A DNA stretch of 64,000 nucleotides. Origin: Bolinopsis microptera. Taxonomy: Eukaryota > Ctenophora > Tentaculata > Lobata > Bolinopsidae. Position 1 is the first letter of the stretch. Every line of letters starts with the position of its first letter. The stretch spans positions 19,895,240-19,959,239 of the forward strand of contig NC_087074.1 in assembly GCF_026151205.1 (NCBI RefSeq), written 5' to 3'. Positions 47,531 to 59,342 of the stretch are shown here, piece by piece. A program made the translations under genes and the position numbers. The notes beneath the pieces are model-generated. The model saw only the letters and a list, made by a program, of their open reading frames with translations. It made no database searches and was not told the origin of the DNA.

Positions 47531-48098
47531 TTTGAGTATATTATCAATGATTGAATGATCTTGAGTGGTCACTAATCAAGCTGCAAGTATAATTTCAAAA
47601 ATATAACAGATGATATTAGAATAAAAGATCAATCCTAAGCGTGTAACCTGATTATAATTGAAAGTCCCTTATCTTACTTTAAGTTTCCTTATCTTACTGA
47701 CGACTGAGGTAATGTTAGACTGAGAGATTTTTGATGTAATCTCTTTCATTTTCATTGACAACATTTAACTTGCTATCCAGTTATATATTAACAGTTTGCT
47801 GTTTAGCGTGACATTCACATAAGTCGATGTCATGGAATTCGTCATTAAGGCCAGTCTTGTTACTTTTGTGAACTTCTTAGCAAACATCAAAATACTTCTA
47901 GACGGTATGAGTCGAGTGTTTTGTTCTTGAATTGACCTCTTAACCGTTTGGAGTTTTCTATTCTATGAATAACAATAACCACCTTAGATTTAGTTTTTTT
48001 GGTAAGCATACAGGGTTATTGTTATTATTAAAGGCATCGCATTTTCAGGAGTTGATCAGGTCCAAACAGCTATTATACTTCCGGCAGTCCTCATCACC

Positions 48099-49274
48099 AT
48101 GGTAACACTTCTTATCTGTTTCTACCTCTCATTCCTAGCGTGCACGCCTCTGGTTGTGGCATTACCTGATAATAATCGTCAGCTTCTCACCACATCCCAT
48201 CGTCACACAACAAAACATTTAAGCAGCAATTACAGATGGTTTCACCGGCAGTTTCCCTTTCAGATCAGTAGTCCCTGGTTTAGATCACAAAATCCTTTCA
48301 ATCTTAGTGATACGATTATATCAGAGTGTGGCATTTTGAGAGGTCCATCCAGAGTGAGAGTTTTTATTTATCTACCACTCCGTATAAATCCGAGATGTGG
48401 TATTTGGTCTCGAGTGCTCTCAGACCCTGTACTAGATAACTTCAAAAAGAACCTTCTTTCAGGAAAATTTGTCATTAAACTTCAGGATGACGACAAGTGT
48501 AAAGAAAATGACGAGAGACGAGTGACTACAACTACAAGCGGGTTTAAGTTTGACACGACATTCCGTGCAATATTTTGCAACAACAGCAGGATGGTCTCTC
48601 TTAATACCACTCCGGCAGAGAGAGAAGCCCTGGACCGAACACCAGGCTTCAACCCCTACTTATCTGTTACAATAAAGTTTGAAGAGCACAGAACTGACGA
48701 CTACCTGTTGGGAGACGTTTTTGTGTTTGGAGGAGGAGTCATGGAGTTGGAGACGGATGAAACTGCCCTGTTTCACTATAATGAAAGTGAAACTGCCCTG
48801 TTTCACGATAATGAAAGTGAAAGTAGAGCTGACAGTGATCATGGTAATCCTGATGAAAGTATAATATCAAGCGGGAGGTCATCTGTCTCGTATTCCTCTG
48901 ACAGTGAGATAGAAGATGAGGTTATAGATAGTTATGCTAATAACGCTATCATTGCTGATGATATATTCGAGCTGTTGAGTCAACTTTCCCGCGTAACCAC
49001 AAGTTCTACACTCGGAAGAGCAAGTGCAGTGCTAGACTTCGCACTCGCTGCACTCAAACCAGACCACGAGGTTTTGCAAGGAGTGATTGACAGGGTTTTA
49101 GTTTTGATTGGGTGGATTAAAGGTGAAAATGATTCTCACGGTGAGGAAAGCGATATAATTTATAAGGGGAATATGCTATTGCTGTTGTCAGAACTTGTGA
49201 CTAAACCATATTTCCCGATAGCAGGAGTTGAAGTTATTTTAGCTTTTCATGATAAGAATCGCGAGGAAAACTAA
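48099..49274 (+). CDS. Predicted secreted protein of unknown family
   Basis: Single-exon frame of 391 residues; ATG in good context (CACCATGG). Residues 1-21 form a hydrophobic signal peptide ending near LVVALP. The region 22-215 is Ser/Arg/Pro-containing with Cys residues at about 77, 99, 134 and 159, possibly disulphide-bonded. Residues 222-245 contain an exact-looking internal duplication (ETALFHYNES then ETALFHDNES), followed by an acidic, Ser-rich stretch (about 245-275). The C-terminal third is helical and Leu-rich (DIFELLSQLSR, LRQ-poor, LDFALAALKPDHEVLQGVID), perhaps a helical repeat. I do not recognise a family. An AG at 48048 suggests a 5' UTR intron may exist. Base composition is similar to the other genes. 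Coding status rests on length, signal peptide and codon pattern. Confidence 0.65.
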   Translation: MVTLLICFYLSFLACTPLVVALPDNNRQLLTTSHRHTTKHLSSNYRWFHRQFPFQISSPWFRSQNPFNLSDTIISECGILRGPSRVRVFIYLPLRINPRCGIWSRVLSDPVLDNFKKNLLSGKFVIKLQDDDKCKENDERRVTTTTSGFKFDTTFRAIFCNNSRMVSLNTTPAEREALDRTPGFNPYLSVTIKFEEHRTDDYLLGDVFVFGGGVMELETDETALFHYNESETALFHDNESESRADSDHGNPDESIISSGRSSVSYSSDSEIEDEVIDSYANNAIIADDIFELLSQLSRVTTSSTLGRASAVLDFALAALKPDHEVLQGVIDRVLVLIGWIKGENDSHGEESDIIYKGNMLLLLSELVTKPYFPIAGVEVILAFHDKNREEN

Positions 49275-50068
49275 GCAGCTAGCTGATTATACGCAGGTGC
49301 GTTCGAAAATTATTGTCATGAGATTCTTTTCGGTATTTGTATATCTAAATGAGTTGTTTTTATCAGTCTAGTTTTTGAAGGATTTGAATATTTAACAAGA
49401 ATTTCGCCGCGGTTACACCACGCACGATCAAATTTCCCTGGCCCTACAATGTAATTTTTAACAGTTAACTTGTATTGCAATTTGCATCCCTGATCCCAGA
49501 ATGGTGTTTGGCGAACGTGATACATAATAATCGTTTATATTATATTTTTAACGAATAATAATTTTATGAGCAAAAACGTCGTTCTCAATGTCAAGGTAAC
49601 ATAACTAATAATACATTCATATTCAGCAATATACTAAAGTCTTCCATTTTTCACATTTCACAAGTTCCAAGGCAAAATTGCAGATTCAGTTAATGATCGC
49701 ACAACATGGAGTTGAGCTATCTTCTTTGTGATTCCACAATCCACAACAACTAGACTGGCCCTAAAATTAAAATTAATGACACATGCCCAACTAAATAATG
49801 TAACCGAATGAAATTGAATTAACATTCCCGATTATCGATGATCGATCACATTAATTATTAACATTTTTAAACGAGTGTTTTAATTTACTGTATCTTAAGC
49901 CTAAGGTAAGGCTTACATGGGGACCCCAGGCTATTATATTTATGTTCATAATCATATAGATGATAGAGATTAGGCGGAATGTCAGGCTGAGCGCCGCCCA
50001 GTAAGGTAAGGCCAGTTTTATAGACCATAAATTTGTATAAATATGTGACTTTGAGATAATATAATATA

Positions 50069-50157
50069 ATAATAGCTTGGCAATTGAGTGCTGAGCGCGA
50101 TAATTCCCGACAGCTTGCTGGAGGGAACGCGCGGGCACGAATTTGCCAAGCTATTAT
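50069..50157. repeat. Long hairpin with 15-bp perfect arms
   Basis: ATAATAGCTTGGCAA (50069-50083) pairs exactly with TTGCCAAGCTATTAT (50143-50157). The 59-base interior has secondary pairing potential (GAGCGCG near GCGCG, TTCCC near GGGAA). Could be a MITE-like foldback or a structured RNA. Nothing else is seen in 49275-52541 that I can call a gene. Confidence 0.6.
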
Positions 50158-52541
50158 GTATTATAATATTTTCCGGTTCCGAATTGGAAGGGGTGTAATC
50201 CGATACGTGCGCATGATACAATATAGTGTCTAATATATAGAACGCCAGTGTTATTTGTTTTACAACTTGCCGCCAGCCAGTCTGAGGTCTATGCTGATAA
50301 TACCTTGGCTTCCCTTGCGGGATATATCGGCAAATTATCAGCTCTCAGTGTCCGAGACTTTTAGTGGATATAATTCCCGGAAGGTATTATAACTATAAGT
50401 AGCTGTAGAATTTACCGCTATAATTACATCGTATACTTCTAGTTCTAGCCAATAGCTTACTTACAGTTACTGTCTTTTATCTGGCATTAAGGTTAGGGGT
50501 CTCATCATGGTCTTGAGTAAATCTTAGTTTATCTTTCGACTTTCGAAACCGTTCGATCCATAATTACCATTCTGCAATCATGATTTACGAACCACCTGTA
50601 AATAATCATTGCCGATGAATTTCGCTTAGATCTTCGTTAAACTTTAAATGTTAAAGGGCACAGCTTTCGACTTTCGCTTATTCAAGTTCAAGTTCGTGCC
50701 TTTTAATTTAAATTTGTAAATTGGACGTAAAATTTATAAACCAGACTTGGCTCGGGAATGAATTTTCACTTGCAGACGAATAACTCTGAACTCGCACCTG
50801 AGCTGTGACCGCGACAACTCGATATTTTAATCTGGTTACTAATGAGTCATACTCGATCATAGTACCAGTAGTAGTCGGGGTATCGTTAATAATAATAACT
50901 GCACGGCTTATAGTTTGTAATTATAATATTGGCCAAATTGGGGGTACGAGTGGCCAGTTCTTACCGCCGCGAACATGTGCTACAAATGAACTGCTCAACT
51001 TAATTATAATTAAAAATATAAATATAATCAACTGTTAGCCACTCGTTCACTTTCTGAAGTTCATTATCATATGTATTTCCTTGGGGCTTGGGGCAATCAA
51101 AAATGTGCTCCAACATCGCAATTCGCAACACAAGTTCATTTTATATTACCTAGAAGTTTGAGTTTATAGACCAAACATCGACAGTTAGAATTAGGTACTG
51201 TCAGAAAATGTTGAGTAACACGTGTATTGATGTGAATCACTAGATCATCAGAGCATATGAACTATCCACATGAAACGTAGGCCTCACAAACTATTATACT
51301 ATGAGTATGACGTAGGCCTTCTATATCATCAATTTTTATCAACTAAATTAAAGACCACGCTTCAATAAATTTGTTTAATGTCCATGCGAGATAAAATTTC
51401 CATTAAGTGACAAGATTTACTAAGTTTCCTTAAATTCAATACCTTTTACTATTACTCGGCAGTCGGCTTAAACCTGTAGCTGTTAACAGCCATGAAATTA
51501 TGTTGGGTGTCTATTTGCTCTGTCCAGCTGACATTTAATCCACAAAACCAGGTGCTTATAATTCCATTTCCACTAAGTCCTTGTCCTTAATATTATTGGA
51601 AAAGTGTTTCTAATTTAATCATGAAATGTTGGCTTAATCTATTCTTCAGTAAATATTATTTCGTCCATTACATTTCCGATTTGTTATAAACTTCATTTCA
51701 CAATCTGAAATTTGATTTGATTTTATAAATTTGAGTGCTGAACTATACATCCTTTAACTTTCCACATCTAAAATTGATAGTTTGCTGTTGTTCATTTGTC
51801 ATTGGCAGATACATATGATGTTTAGGTTCAAAAGTAGTTTGTAGTTTAATATTATATATTAAACGGGCATATCCTGTCCAAACCCAGGATGCACGGCATA
51901 AAGAATTTGTTTTAACTTGTTTGTATGAAAAGCATCAATATATAATCTTAATCTAAAACTGTTATGTCACTTGCCTGCCCACAAAAGACATGGACAACGA
52001 GAACTTACATTTTTTCGTGTTGCGTAAGCTAAGCTAACTGCAAGTTTTTACTTTAAACATAGGCATTATTTTCAAGATATCTACTAGTACTGTGAAGTGG
52101 ACGGAGCCCTTTGTAACACTTTGTAGCGCTGGAAGTGGACCTTATACCGTATAAAATACAGGTGCAGGTTCTGTAAATCCGAAATTATTAACTATGCCGA
52201 TTCGCTTTTTAATAGAGTTACAGGTGCAGTGATAATTGCACCCTCATAATAGTGACCAGTGAGACTTGAGCGACGTTCTTAATAAAAATGGTGGATAAAT
52301 TACTACACATAATTAATGCCTCTGTGCTTGGAAGTAAGCCTCGATAGTCGATACTAGTAATAATCGCATGTTTGCACGCGTCTGTCAATATGTACAGTGA
52401 AACTGATGCCACGAGGCATTCCGTATTTACTTTTAGTTCTTAATGCTGTGCACCTTGCCAAGTTGAAATATTTGACGACCTAAATTACTAAACATCTTTT
52501 ATACAAGTTTATGATTATAACGAGAACAAAACATTTAGCAA

Positions 52542-53693
52542 ATGTCTGAAACTTCAACGGGAATATTAACCCTAGCAGAAACAGGGTTCACTAACCGGGT
52601 AACAGCAACCAGCGAATATCCTGACCCTGATAATACGCATAACCTCGGGCACACAACAAACATTGTGATCCTAGTGTGTACATTCACTCTAGCAGTTCTG
52701 GCAGTGTCCCTTAATTTGGGGGTGGTCACTTTCTATCGGAGCCAGATCAGAAACTTAGTACCCTTCATCTACTCGATATTAGGGGGAAGTGACTTGTGTA
52801 CCGGGATCTGTGCAGGCCTACACTCTGTTATCTTCTTAGTGTTGCTAGTAGTTAAAGATAAGGAGGATGTCATCCTCTTCTGGATCACATTCCTCTCGTA
52901 CTACACTACCATGATCTCCTTCAGATTGTCCGCCTTTGTAAGTTTGGTGTTCTCGGTCATCCGTACCATCAACATCTTATCACCATTTAGCAGGATCATC
53001 AGAGGAGCAGTTTACATTTCCATAGCAATTTGCTTTGCATTCATATTGGCATTGACCTCGGCAGAAATAGTTCTACTAGAATTTAGTACTACTAATTCAG
53101 TCAAATTCATGAAAAGTCACTTCTTTCGACCAGGAAGCCTGAATCAACTGTACGTTTCATCGCTTAGAGGTGAAACCCTGAGTAACAAACACATGTGTGC
53201 GATAAACTGGGCATCCACCCTGCCAACCATTCTCCCAGCTACTCTGGCATTGATAGCCACCGTCGTGCAAATCTACTCTCTCCTCAGACCTGAAGTAACG
53301 AGCTGCAACATTGATACAAGGAAAGACACCGATAGTACAAAGAAGAGAATAAGCATCACGATCGCCACCATTTCCACTATCTTCTTCCTCTGCTCGCTGT
53401 TTATGCTGGCCCAACCCATCATATTCTGTAATAAAATGTTCCCCGAGGACGTGAGGAGAAGGAGAGCTGTCCTGTACATGTCCGGGTATATACCACTGTT
53501 CCTGAACGCCGCACTTAACCCACTAATCCTGATACTGAGAGGCGAGAAACTGAATAAGTACATCAGAGACAAACTGGGGATAAGACAAGGCCAGTCTGAG
53601 GGAGAGGTATATGGAATGAGGAGCATGAAGAAGGAGGGGCAGAGAGTGGGCGGGAGTCCAGCTGGTGAGCGGACTGAATCACTACCGGACTGA
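52542..53693 (+). CDS. Class A (rhodopsin-like) G protein-coupled receptor, orphan
   Basis: Intronless 383-residue receptor. Seven hydrophobic segments at roughly 40-63, 73-103, 110-140, 146-168, 226-248, 269-293 and 310-333. N-terminus of about 39 residues has no clear signal peptide. At the end of TM3, where DRY is usual, it has S-V-I-R-T-I, keeping the Arg. TM7 ends N-P-L-I-L (about 326-330), a form of NPxxY lacking Tyr. Cys residues before TM3 (near 86-90) and in loop 2 (near 219) may form the usual disulphide, though the first is not in the canonical place. The C-terminal tail is Arg/Lys/Gly/Ser-rich and its last codons lie in a repeat. Ligand not predictable. A poly(A) signal AATAAA follows at 53833. 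Confidence 0.85.
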   Translation: MSETSTGILTLAETGFTNRVTATSEYPDPDNTHNLGHTTNIVILVCTFTLAVLAVSLNLGVVTFYRSQIRNLVPFIYSILGGSDLCTGICAGLHSVIFLVLLVVKDKEDVILFWITFLSYYTTMISFRLSAFVSLVFSVIRTINILSPFSRIIRGAVYISIAICFAFILALTSAEIVLLEFSTTNSVKFMKSHFFRPGSLNQLYVSSLRGETLSNKHMCAINWASTLPTILPATLALIATVVQIYSLLRPEVTSCNIDTRKDTDSTKKRISITIATISTIFFLCSLFMLAQPIIFCNKMFPEDVRRRRAVLYMSGYIPLFLNAALNPLILILRGEKLNKYIRDKLGIRQGQSEGEVYGMRSMKKEGQRVGGSPAGERTESLPD

Positions 53694-53783
53694 ATCCCTA
53701 ACGGACTGAATCACTACCAATCACTATTGGTAGGGATTGAGGTATATTTTCGGACTGAATCACTACCGGACTAAATCACTACC
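53671..53783. repeat. GGACTGAATCACTACC repeat overlapping the GPCR stop codon
   Basis: Five 16-bp modules of GGACTRAATCMCTAMC type at 53671, 53687, 53703, 53752 and 53768. The first supplies the last sense codons (Thr-Glu-Ser-Leu-Pro) of the receptor, and the second starts with GGACTGA, giving the final Asp and the TGA stop. A GGTAGGGATTGAGGTA segment at about 53729 recurs at 54133. Confidence 0.8.
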
Positions 53784-53832
53784 GCTAATATCTAGACCTA
53801 ACCACTTTGATGTGATCCCTACTGAACTTTGC

Positions 53833-53838
53833 AATAAA
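53833..53838 (+). terminator. Poly(A) signal AATAAA of the GPCR gene
   Basis: Canonical hexamer 140 bp after the GPCR stop codon. Confidence 0.6.
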
Positions 53839-54132
53839 GGCATAATTATTCGTGAGGAAGACATAGTGGTATAAGATAAACACAGGCGTTGCGGGTTTAT
53901 ATATTATTCCCGCTAGCTGATTGAGATACCGAGCATGTGAAGGTTCACATCACTGTATTGTCGTATAGCAGGTCATTATGGATGACTTGATCCGAACCAG
54001 TTCTCATTAGGGCTCCTCGTTGCGTACGTAAGTCTGTGGATCACATGTCTGACAGGCCCCATAGCAAGCACTCCATGAGAGCCCCGGCTCAGATCATGTC
54101 ATGATATTAGAACTAGTGAACTAAGATCAACT

Positions 54133-54235
54133 GGTAGGGATTGAGGTACATTTTCGGATCGAATCCCTAACGGACTAAATCACTACCAGTAGTGATATTT
54201 GGGTGGTAGTGATTCCGTCCGTTAGGGATTCAGTC
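54133..54235. repeat. Foldback related to the GPCR 3' repeat
   Basis: Arm 54163-54187 (ATCCCTAACGGACTAAATCA and on) pairs with 54205-54229 over 25 bp with two mismatches. Same modules as at 53671-53783, so a MITE-like foldback with decayed relatives. The rest of 53839-54890 holds nothing I can call. Confidence 0.7.
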
Positions 54236-54636
54236 CTACAATCAAGTGACCCACGGCCACCCCGTGTCTCTCTTCATTGAGAAACTGTCTTAATTAGAAT
54301 ATGACCTTAATGATAAGTAATTAGTTTGATTAACAACAATAGGAACAGTATTGATCCCAGAATGTTCCTGTTCGATAGACTAAATCTGATCATCCTATGA
54401 TTTATTAATCATTATAACAAACAAATGTGTTTTACTAGCTCAATGATTTGTTTCTGTATACTATTTTTGTGATACATATCGTCATAACTATATGGCAAAC
54501 AACGAAAAAATCATCCTGATATTAAAAATTAGATAAATGAAATACAAAGCTTGAACAAATTAAATTTGTTAGGTTTTAAAAATAAGCTTTACAGTTGAAC
54601 AAAAAAGCTTGAATAAAAGAAAACAAACTTATTTTC

Positions 54637-54642
54637 TTTATT
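54637..54642 (-). terminator. Candidate poly(A) signal for C2orf76 homologue
   Basis: AATAAA on the minus strand about 255 bp past the stop codon. Position is plausible; no other support. Confidence 0.35.
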
Positions 54643-54895
54643 TTGCAGTGTGCACAGCCTAAAAGTGTGCAATGCCTAAAAGCGGTCCTTTAAAGTACTA
54701 AACGCACGATTAAAGATTATGAACCAGTTTTTCATCGTACGATCTCTCAAGAAAGGCCTGCCTAATAGCGAAAAGTCAGTCTTAATGTTTTTCCAACCGC
54801 AATGACGTTGAAGCACCGTCAGGTAATGAACACTGTAGATACCATCTCACAGTAAAACATTACACCTGAAAGTGTAAACGAAAAAAGAAGGACCC

Positions 54896-55261
54896 TCACC
54901 ACTTGGTCTCCGGTTTCAGTTTGTACGCTTGATACGCGGCCAGAGTGAAGAATGACAACTCTGTCTCGGACATCACTCCACACTCCTCTAGGGTCTTCTC
55001 TCCGGGGAGGATCAACAGCTCATCATCCTCTAGGTTGATGACGATATCATTTGCTTTGAAGCTGCCGGCTTGGTGGGATATCTTGAGGGTATCGTAGGGG
55101 TGTGTTTTGAAGGGTGGTGGGATACCTTTTACTGATTTGAGGTCCTGGACAAGACGAGCGATGAATTGGTCTACTGTTTGAGTGATGTCCACCTCTCGGA
55201 TAGGAATGGTGCGGATTGTGCGGTATTCGAAATTTCGAATAAGCCGAACCGTAACTATCAT
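54896..55261 (-). CDS. C2orf76: C2orf76 homologue (UPF0538 family)
   Basis: Intronless 121-residue protein, close to the 126 residues of the human protein. It opens MIVTVRLIRNFEYRT, aligned with the family's TVTVRLIRSFEHR start, and has the conserved PPPFKTHPYDTLKI, HQAGSFKANDIVINLEDDE and SETELSFFTLAAY segments. The fold is probably ubiquitin-like; molecular function is unknown. The open frame extends upstream to an ATG at 55324, but homology starts at 55261, so I chose that Met. It is the last gene of a minus-strand cluster, about 790 bp after the eRF3 stop. Confidence 0.88.
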   Translation of the reverse strand: MIVTVRLIRNFEYRTIRTIPIREVDITQTVDQFIARLVQDLKSVKGIPPPFKTHPYDTLKISHQAGSFKANDIVINLEDDELLILPGEKTLEECGVMSETELSFFTLAAYQAYKLKPETKW

Positions 55262-56047
55262 GTAATCACCTATCTTGGCGATAAGTCGGTTAGGTGATAA
55301 TAATTCAGACAATTTGATATTCAAAATGTTTTGATTGAAAATATTATAGTTTTGTCTATAATCATGATTTCAATACTCATCGAATTTTGATGTCAATCAT
55401 CAATCAATCACTCTAAGCCATTTGTATACTTTAAAGCTCTGAAGAATTGAAACATGGATATGAAATCTTGAAAAAAAAAACCACCACAAGGAAACACATA
55501 GTTTTGAAACAAAGAAAAAAGTTTTAGATCTCAAAAGTTAGAGAGTTAAACAAAATCTTGACTTTCAACAGGCAAGAGAGCTCAACACATACGGAGTTTG
55601 TTGGATGTAGAAACGCTATTTTAACAAAGGGTGACAAGACATAATCCAGACATTAATAAATATTAAAGATCTTCTTAGGTTAGACTTCTGGATCGAAATG
55701 TCTCGAATCACACCCGTTTGAGCATGTATGTTTTTAGATTTTGATTTGATAAATACCCAGTTATCTTTTACTAATATAAGCGCGGCAGCTGTTAGTTTCC
55801 TATTCACTCAACATATCAAATATAATAGTTCAGTATCAAACTCGACCACCAGAAAAATTACGATTTTGATTAAAAATCACGTGACTAAAACCACGTGGCA
55901 ACTAAAGAGTTTTCCTAAACTAGAATCAATAATCAATCCGACTCTAAAAACCACAAAACGACACCAAGATTTAATCTCTCAAGAAAACTGAGACTCTGGG
56001 GTGTCTGGAATCAGATCCTGCCAAATCCTCATGGAGCAGCGACAATT

Positions 56048-59000
56048 TTAGTTGGTCTGACTTGAAAGCTGATTGGACGTCTTGAGCACCACACCCACTG
56101 CGATCGTTTTACCTGTAAAAGGTAACCATAAAACAAATCGTATTACATACTGAACTAAAAATGAACAATGCCGGTTTTAAATAGAGTTGTTTGTGTCAAC
56201 TGTAAAATAAATTTGAACCAGACTAAACAGCGACAGCAAACAGTAACTTCAAACCACAGTTCTAATCGACCACTAACCTTCATCCCTCAACGTGAATCTG
56301 CCCAACTGAGGGAACTGATCAAAAGACTCGATACAAATGGGTGTGGCCAGCTGTAACTTAGCGAACACCACCTCCCGTTCTTTAGCGCAGCGCGGCTTAA
56401 CTGGCTTCCCATTCTTTTCCACCATCTTCTTACCTGTCTTCTTATCCATCAGACCAACCAGTTCCTGTAGAGACAAAATTGTTTATTTTTGGTCTCTTGG
56501 ATGGTTGCCAAAATAAATTATTTATAATTTTGATTGATGGAGATAAAACCTTCCAGAGATTTTCTTATAATAGTATTGAAACCTCTGTGCAACGCAACAC
56601 CAAGATAATGTCCTGTTTACCTCAAAAGATACTTCAGTGACCGAAGAGTGAATGTGCATGATACAATTGAAACCAGGAGCTATGATATTCCGCAGCTCCA
56701 CAAGTTGAATCTTTGCTAAGAATCTGTCGGCTATTTTACACAAGCTATCCATACTGCACAGCACAAATCCTGCAGGATAGAGAAAAGTCACTTTTAGAAA
56801 TTTCTACTGTATTGATTACTATAAGTCGCACCTTAATAATAAGTGGTCGGATTGCCCAGCCTTAGAAGGCATAATTATTATTTTCCGTTGAAACTACTGA
56901 AGATCTAGATTTGGTATTATCACTGACCTGGAGAAATGTCTTCTTCTTCAACGTTTCTCAGTTTCAGTTTCACGTTGTCTCCAGACTCAGCCACCTCTGA
57001 GTCCATGTCGTCGATCAGAATTTCCGCGATTTGCACCACCGTCTGTAAAGAGTGTGTTGCGTAAGAAAAACATAATAAAACAAATCAAATGCAATTAAGT
57101 ACAGCAACCTTGACCCTTCATTCATCTGACAAACAAAAGGTATTCGATAGATTCACAACATTTTTGGATTCCTTACCTTGTTTGGCATAATAGTAAGGCT
57201 CTGATTTTTGCGGCATTCCCCACTTATAACTTTTCCCATAACCATAGTTCCCATATCCTTAAACTTCTCAACGATAGACATCCTGAAAGATTATCATGGT
57301 TAAAAATAGAAGGCACTGAGTATTTAAAGCTTATTCGAACAGAGCAAATTATGGTGGATTCTACCTAATCAAGAGAATATCTAAGTTGATTAACAGGTAT
57401 CAATTCTAAAGAAAAGGTGCTAAACATTACATACTATTTGACAGAATTTCTCATATTACCTGAATGGCTTGCCGGTTTGATTTGTCTTAAACGATGGCAA
57501 TTCGTCCAAATAGCTCAAGAATGGCGGTCCTTTGTACCAAGGACACACTTTGGGATCTAGCGGTTCCTTTAGATTAGCTCCAGTTAGACCTGATGCAGGC
57601 ATAAACTTGATGTCACTTGTCTTGAAGCCACTTTGCTTTAAGAAGGGCAGCAATCGACTGCAAATGTCATCGTATCTGAGAAAATGAGAATACAATCAGA
57701 GCGGAAACATAGTTACGTATTTAAGTTCAGAAGTGGTTATTGAATAGCGAATAAATAGTGAGGGGGTTAGGGACAAACCTTCCTTTGTCCCATTCTACTG
57801 AGGGGTCGTCCATTTTGTTGATTAACACAATTAGATGCTTCACGCCTGCAGTCTTTGCGAGCAAAGCGTGCTCTCTAGTCTGACCACCTCTGTCGAATCC
57901 TGTTTCAAATTCTCCCTTTCTTGCTGAGATTACCTGACAGATGGAACATGTCTTGAAAAACGAATTTCGGTTTAAAAAATCGTTAAGATATTTCTGCCCA
58001 AAATTCAATGAACTGAACATATATATATATATATACGTCGTTTACAAAGGGGATTCCAAATAAAAATATCAGATGTTTTCTTACCAAGATTCCCACATCA
58101 GCCTGAGCAGCACCTCCTATCATATTAGACACAAAGCACCTATGGCCGGGGGCATCCAAAAGGGTGAATCTCTTCTTCTCTGTTTCAAAGAATCCACGGC
58201 CGACTTCGACAGTCTTTCCCTTGTCTCGCTCTTCATCATTTGTGTCCAGTGCCCACGATAAGTACCACGATTCTCTGTTCATTTCCTTAGCTTCGCGCTC
58301 GAACTTCTCCAACGTTCGTTTGTCCACCTGTAAAGTAGTTGGTTCTGTCAATAACGATGTGAGATAAGTCAAATTAGAACGGAAAGATGAAAACCACTAT
58401 AATTAAATTTTAGATAAAACAAAGATAATCTGACCTGTCCTGTCAGATAGAGAATGTGTCCACCAATAGTGCTCTTTCCGGCGTCCACGTGACCGATAAA
58501 AACAATATTAACGTTATCCTTCCTCTTCTCCTTTGGTGGCGGGGGCGGCTTCTTAACTGCAATATCAATACTTACAGAGCCATCAAAACTTAGTTTAAAT
58601 CCTTTAAAAAAATGAGTTTTCGTTTTCAAAATCTGTAGTGAGTAAAATAGTCAAATAGGAAATACAAAGGGATCCGAGCGACTTTACTGGGCCCAGAAAA
58701 TTCCCTCCACGACAAAAAAGCGCTGTTTCTGAGGTGGAAACCCCCGAGGCAAAGGCTTCGATTTTTGGAGGTAAAACAGGTAAACTTATCTAAAAGGGAA
58801 TCAGATAAAACTAATTTGTTCCAGTCTGTAAAACAGACAACAATAATTGCCCTAACCTGGTGCTGGTTGTGGTACAGCAGCTGGTACTGGGGCTTCTGGT
58901 TCCGATTCTTCTTCAACCTCCATTACTTCTTCTTCTGGTTCTTCTTCTGTTACTGGTGGTTCTTCTTCCATCTTTATTGGCTCTTCCAGTTTGATTATTT

Positions 59001-59342
59001 TAGGTTCCACAGGATCATTTCTGTGAATAATTTTTTTGGTCACTGGTAAATATCTCTATTACTCCATCATAATCACAATTGACGAATAAAATTGGTCGTT
59101 GAGCTTAAGAATGTAATAACTAACCTGTTTGAGTCTGATACGGGGTTCTCTACCAATTTAGGCTGTAAGTGCCCATTGAACTGAAGAGGTAAGGGGACAG
59201 GAGCTGGATCGAATCTGGGGACGAATGATGGAGCGAAGGCGCTAGGTACAAAAGCCGGGGCCTCGATATTAAGATTACCTAAGTTACGAGCTGCGTTGTC
59301 GACTTCGTAGTCGTCTTCCCATGATTCTGGTTCATGTGACAT
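56048..59342 (-). CDS. GSPT1: Translation release factor eRF3 (GSPT1), 11 exons
   Basis: GTPase partner of eRF1 in translation termination, cytoplasmic. Exons: 59125-59342, 58857-59020, 58435-58556, 58085-58327, 57779-57933, 57460-57675, 57177-57282, 56928-57042, 56621-56769, 56278-56464, 56048-56112; all GT-AG, phases agree, 579 residues plus stop. The N-terminus has two overlapping PAM2-like motifs ([10 protein letters not shown] and a following FAPSFVP) for binding poly(A)-binding protein, then an acidic Glu-rich stretch. GTPase motifs: GHVDAGKST (G1), DAPGH (G3), NKMD (G4) and ASGL (G5 region); switch region [11 protein letters not shown]. Domains 2 and 3 follow, including the [15 protein letters not shown] region. 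Full-length for the family with no missing key residues. The ATG at 59342 follows a TTTACAG, so a 5' UTR intron or trans-splice acceptor is possible. Confidence 0.95.
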
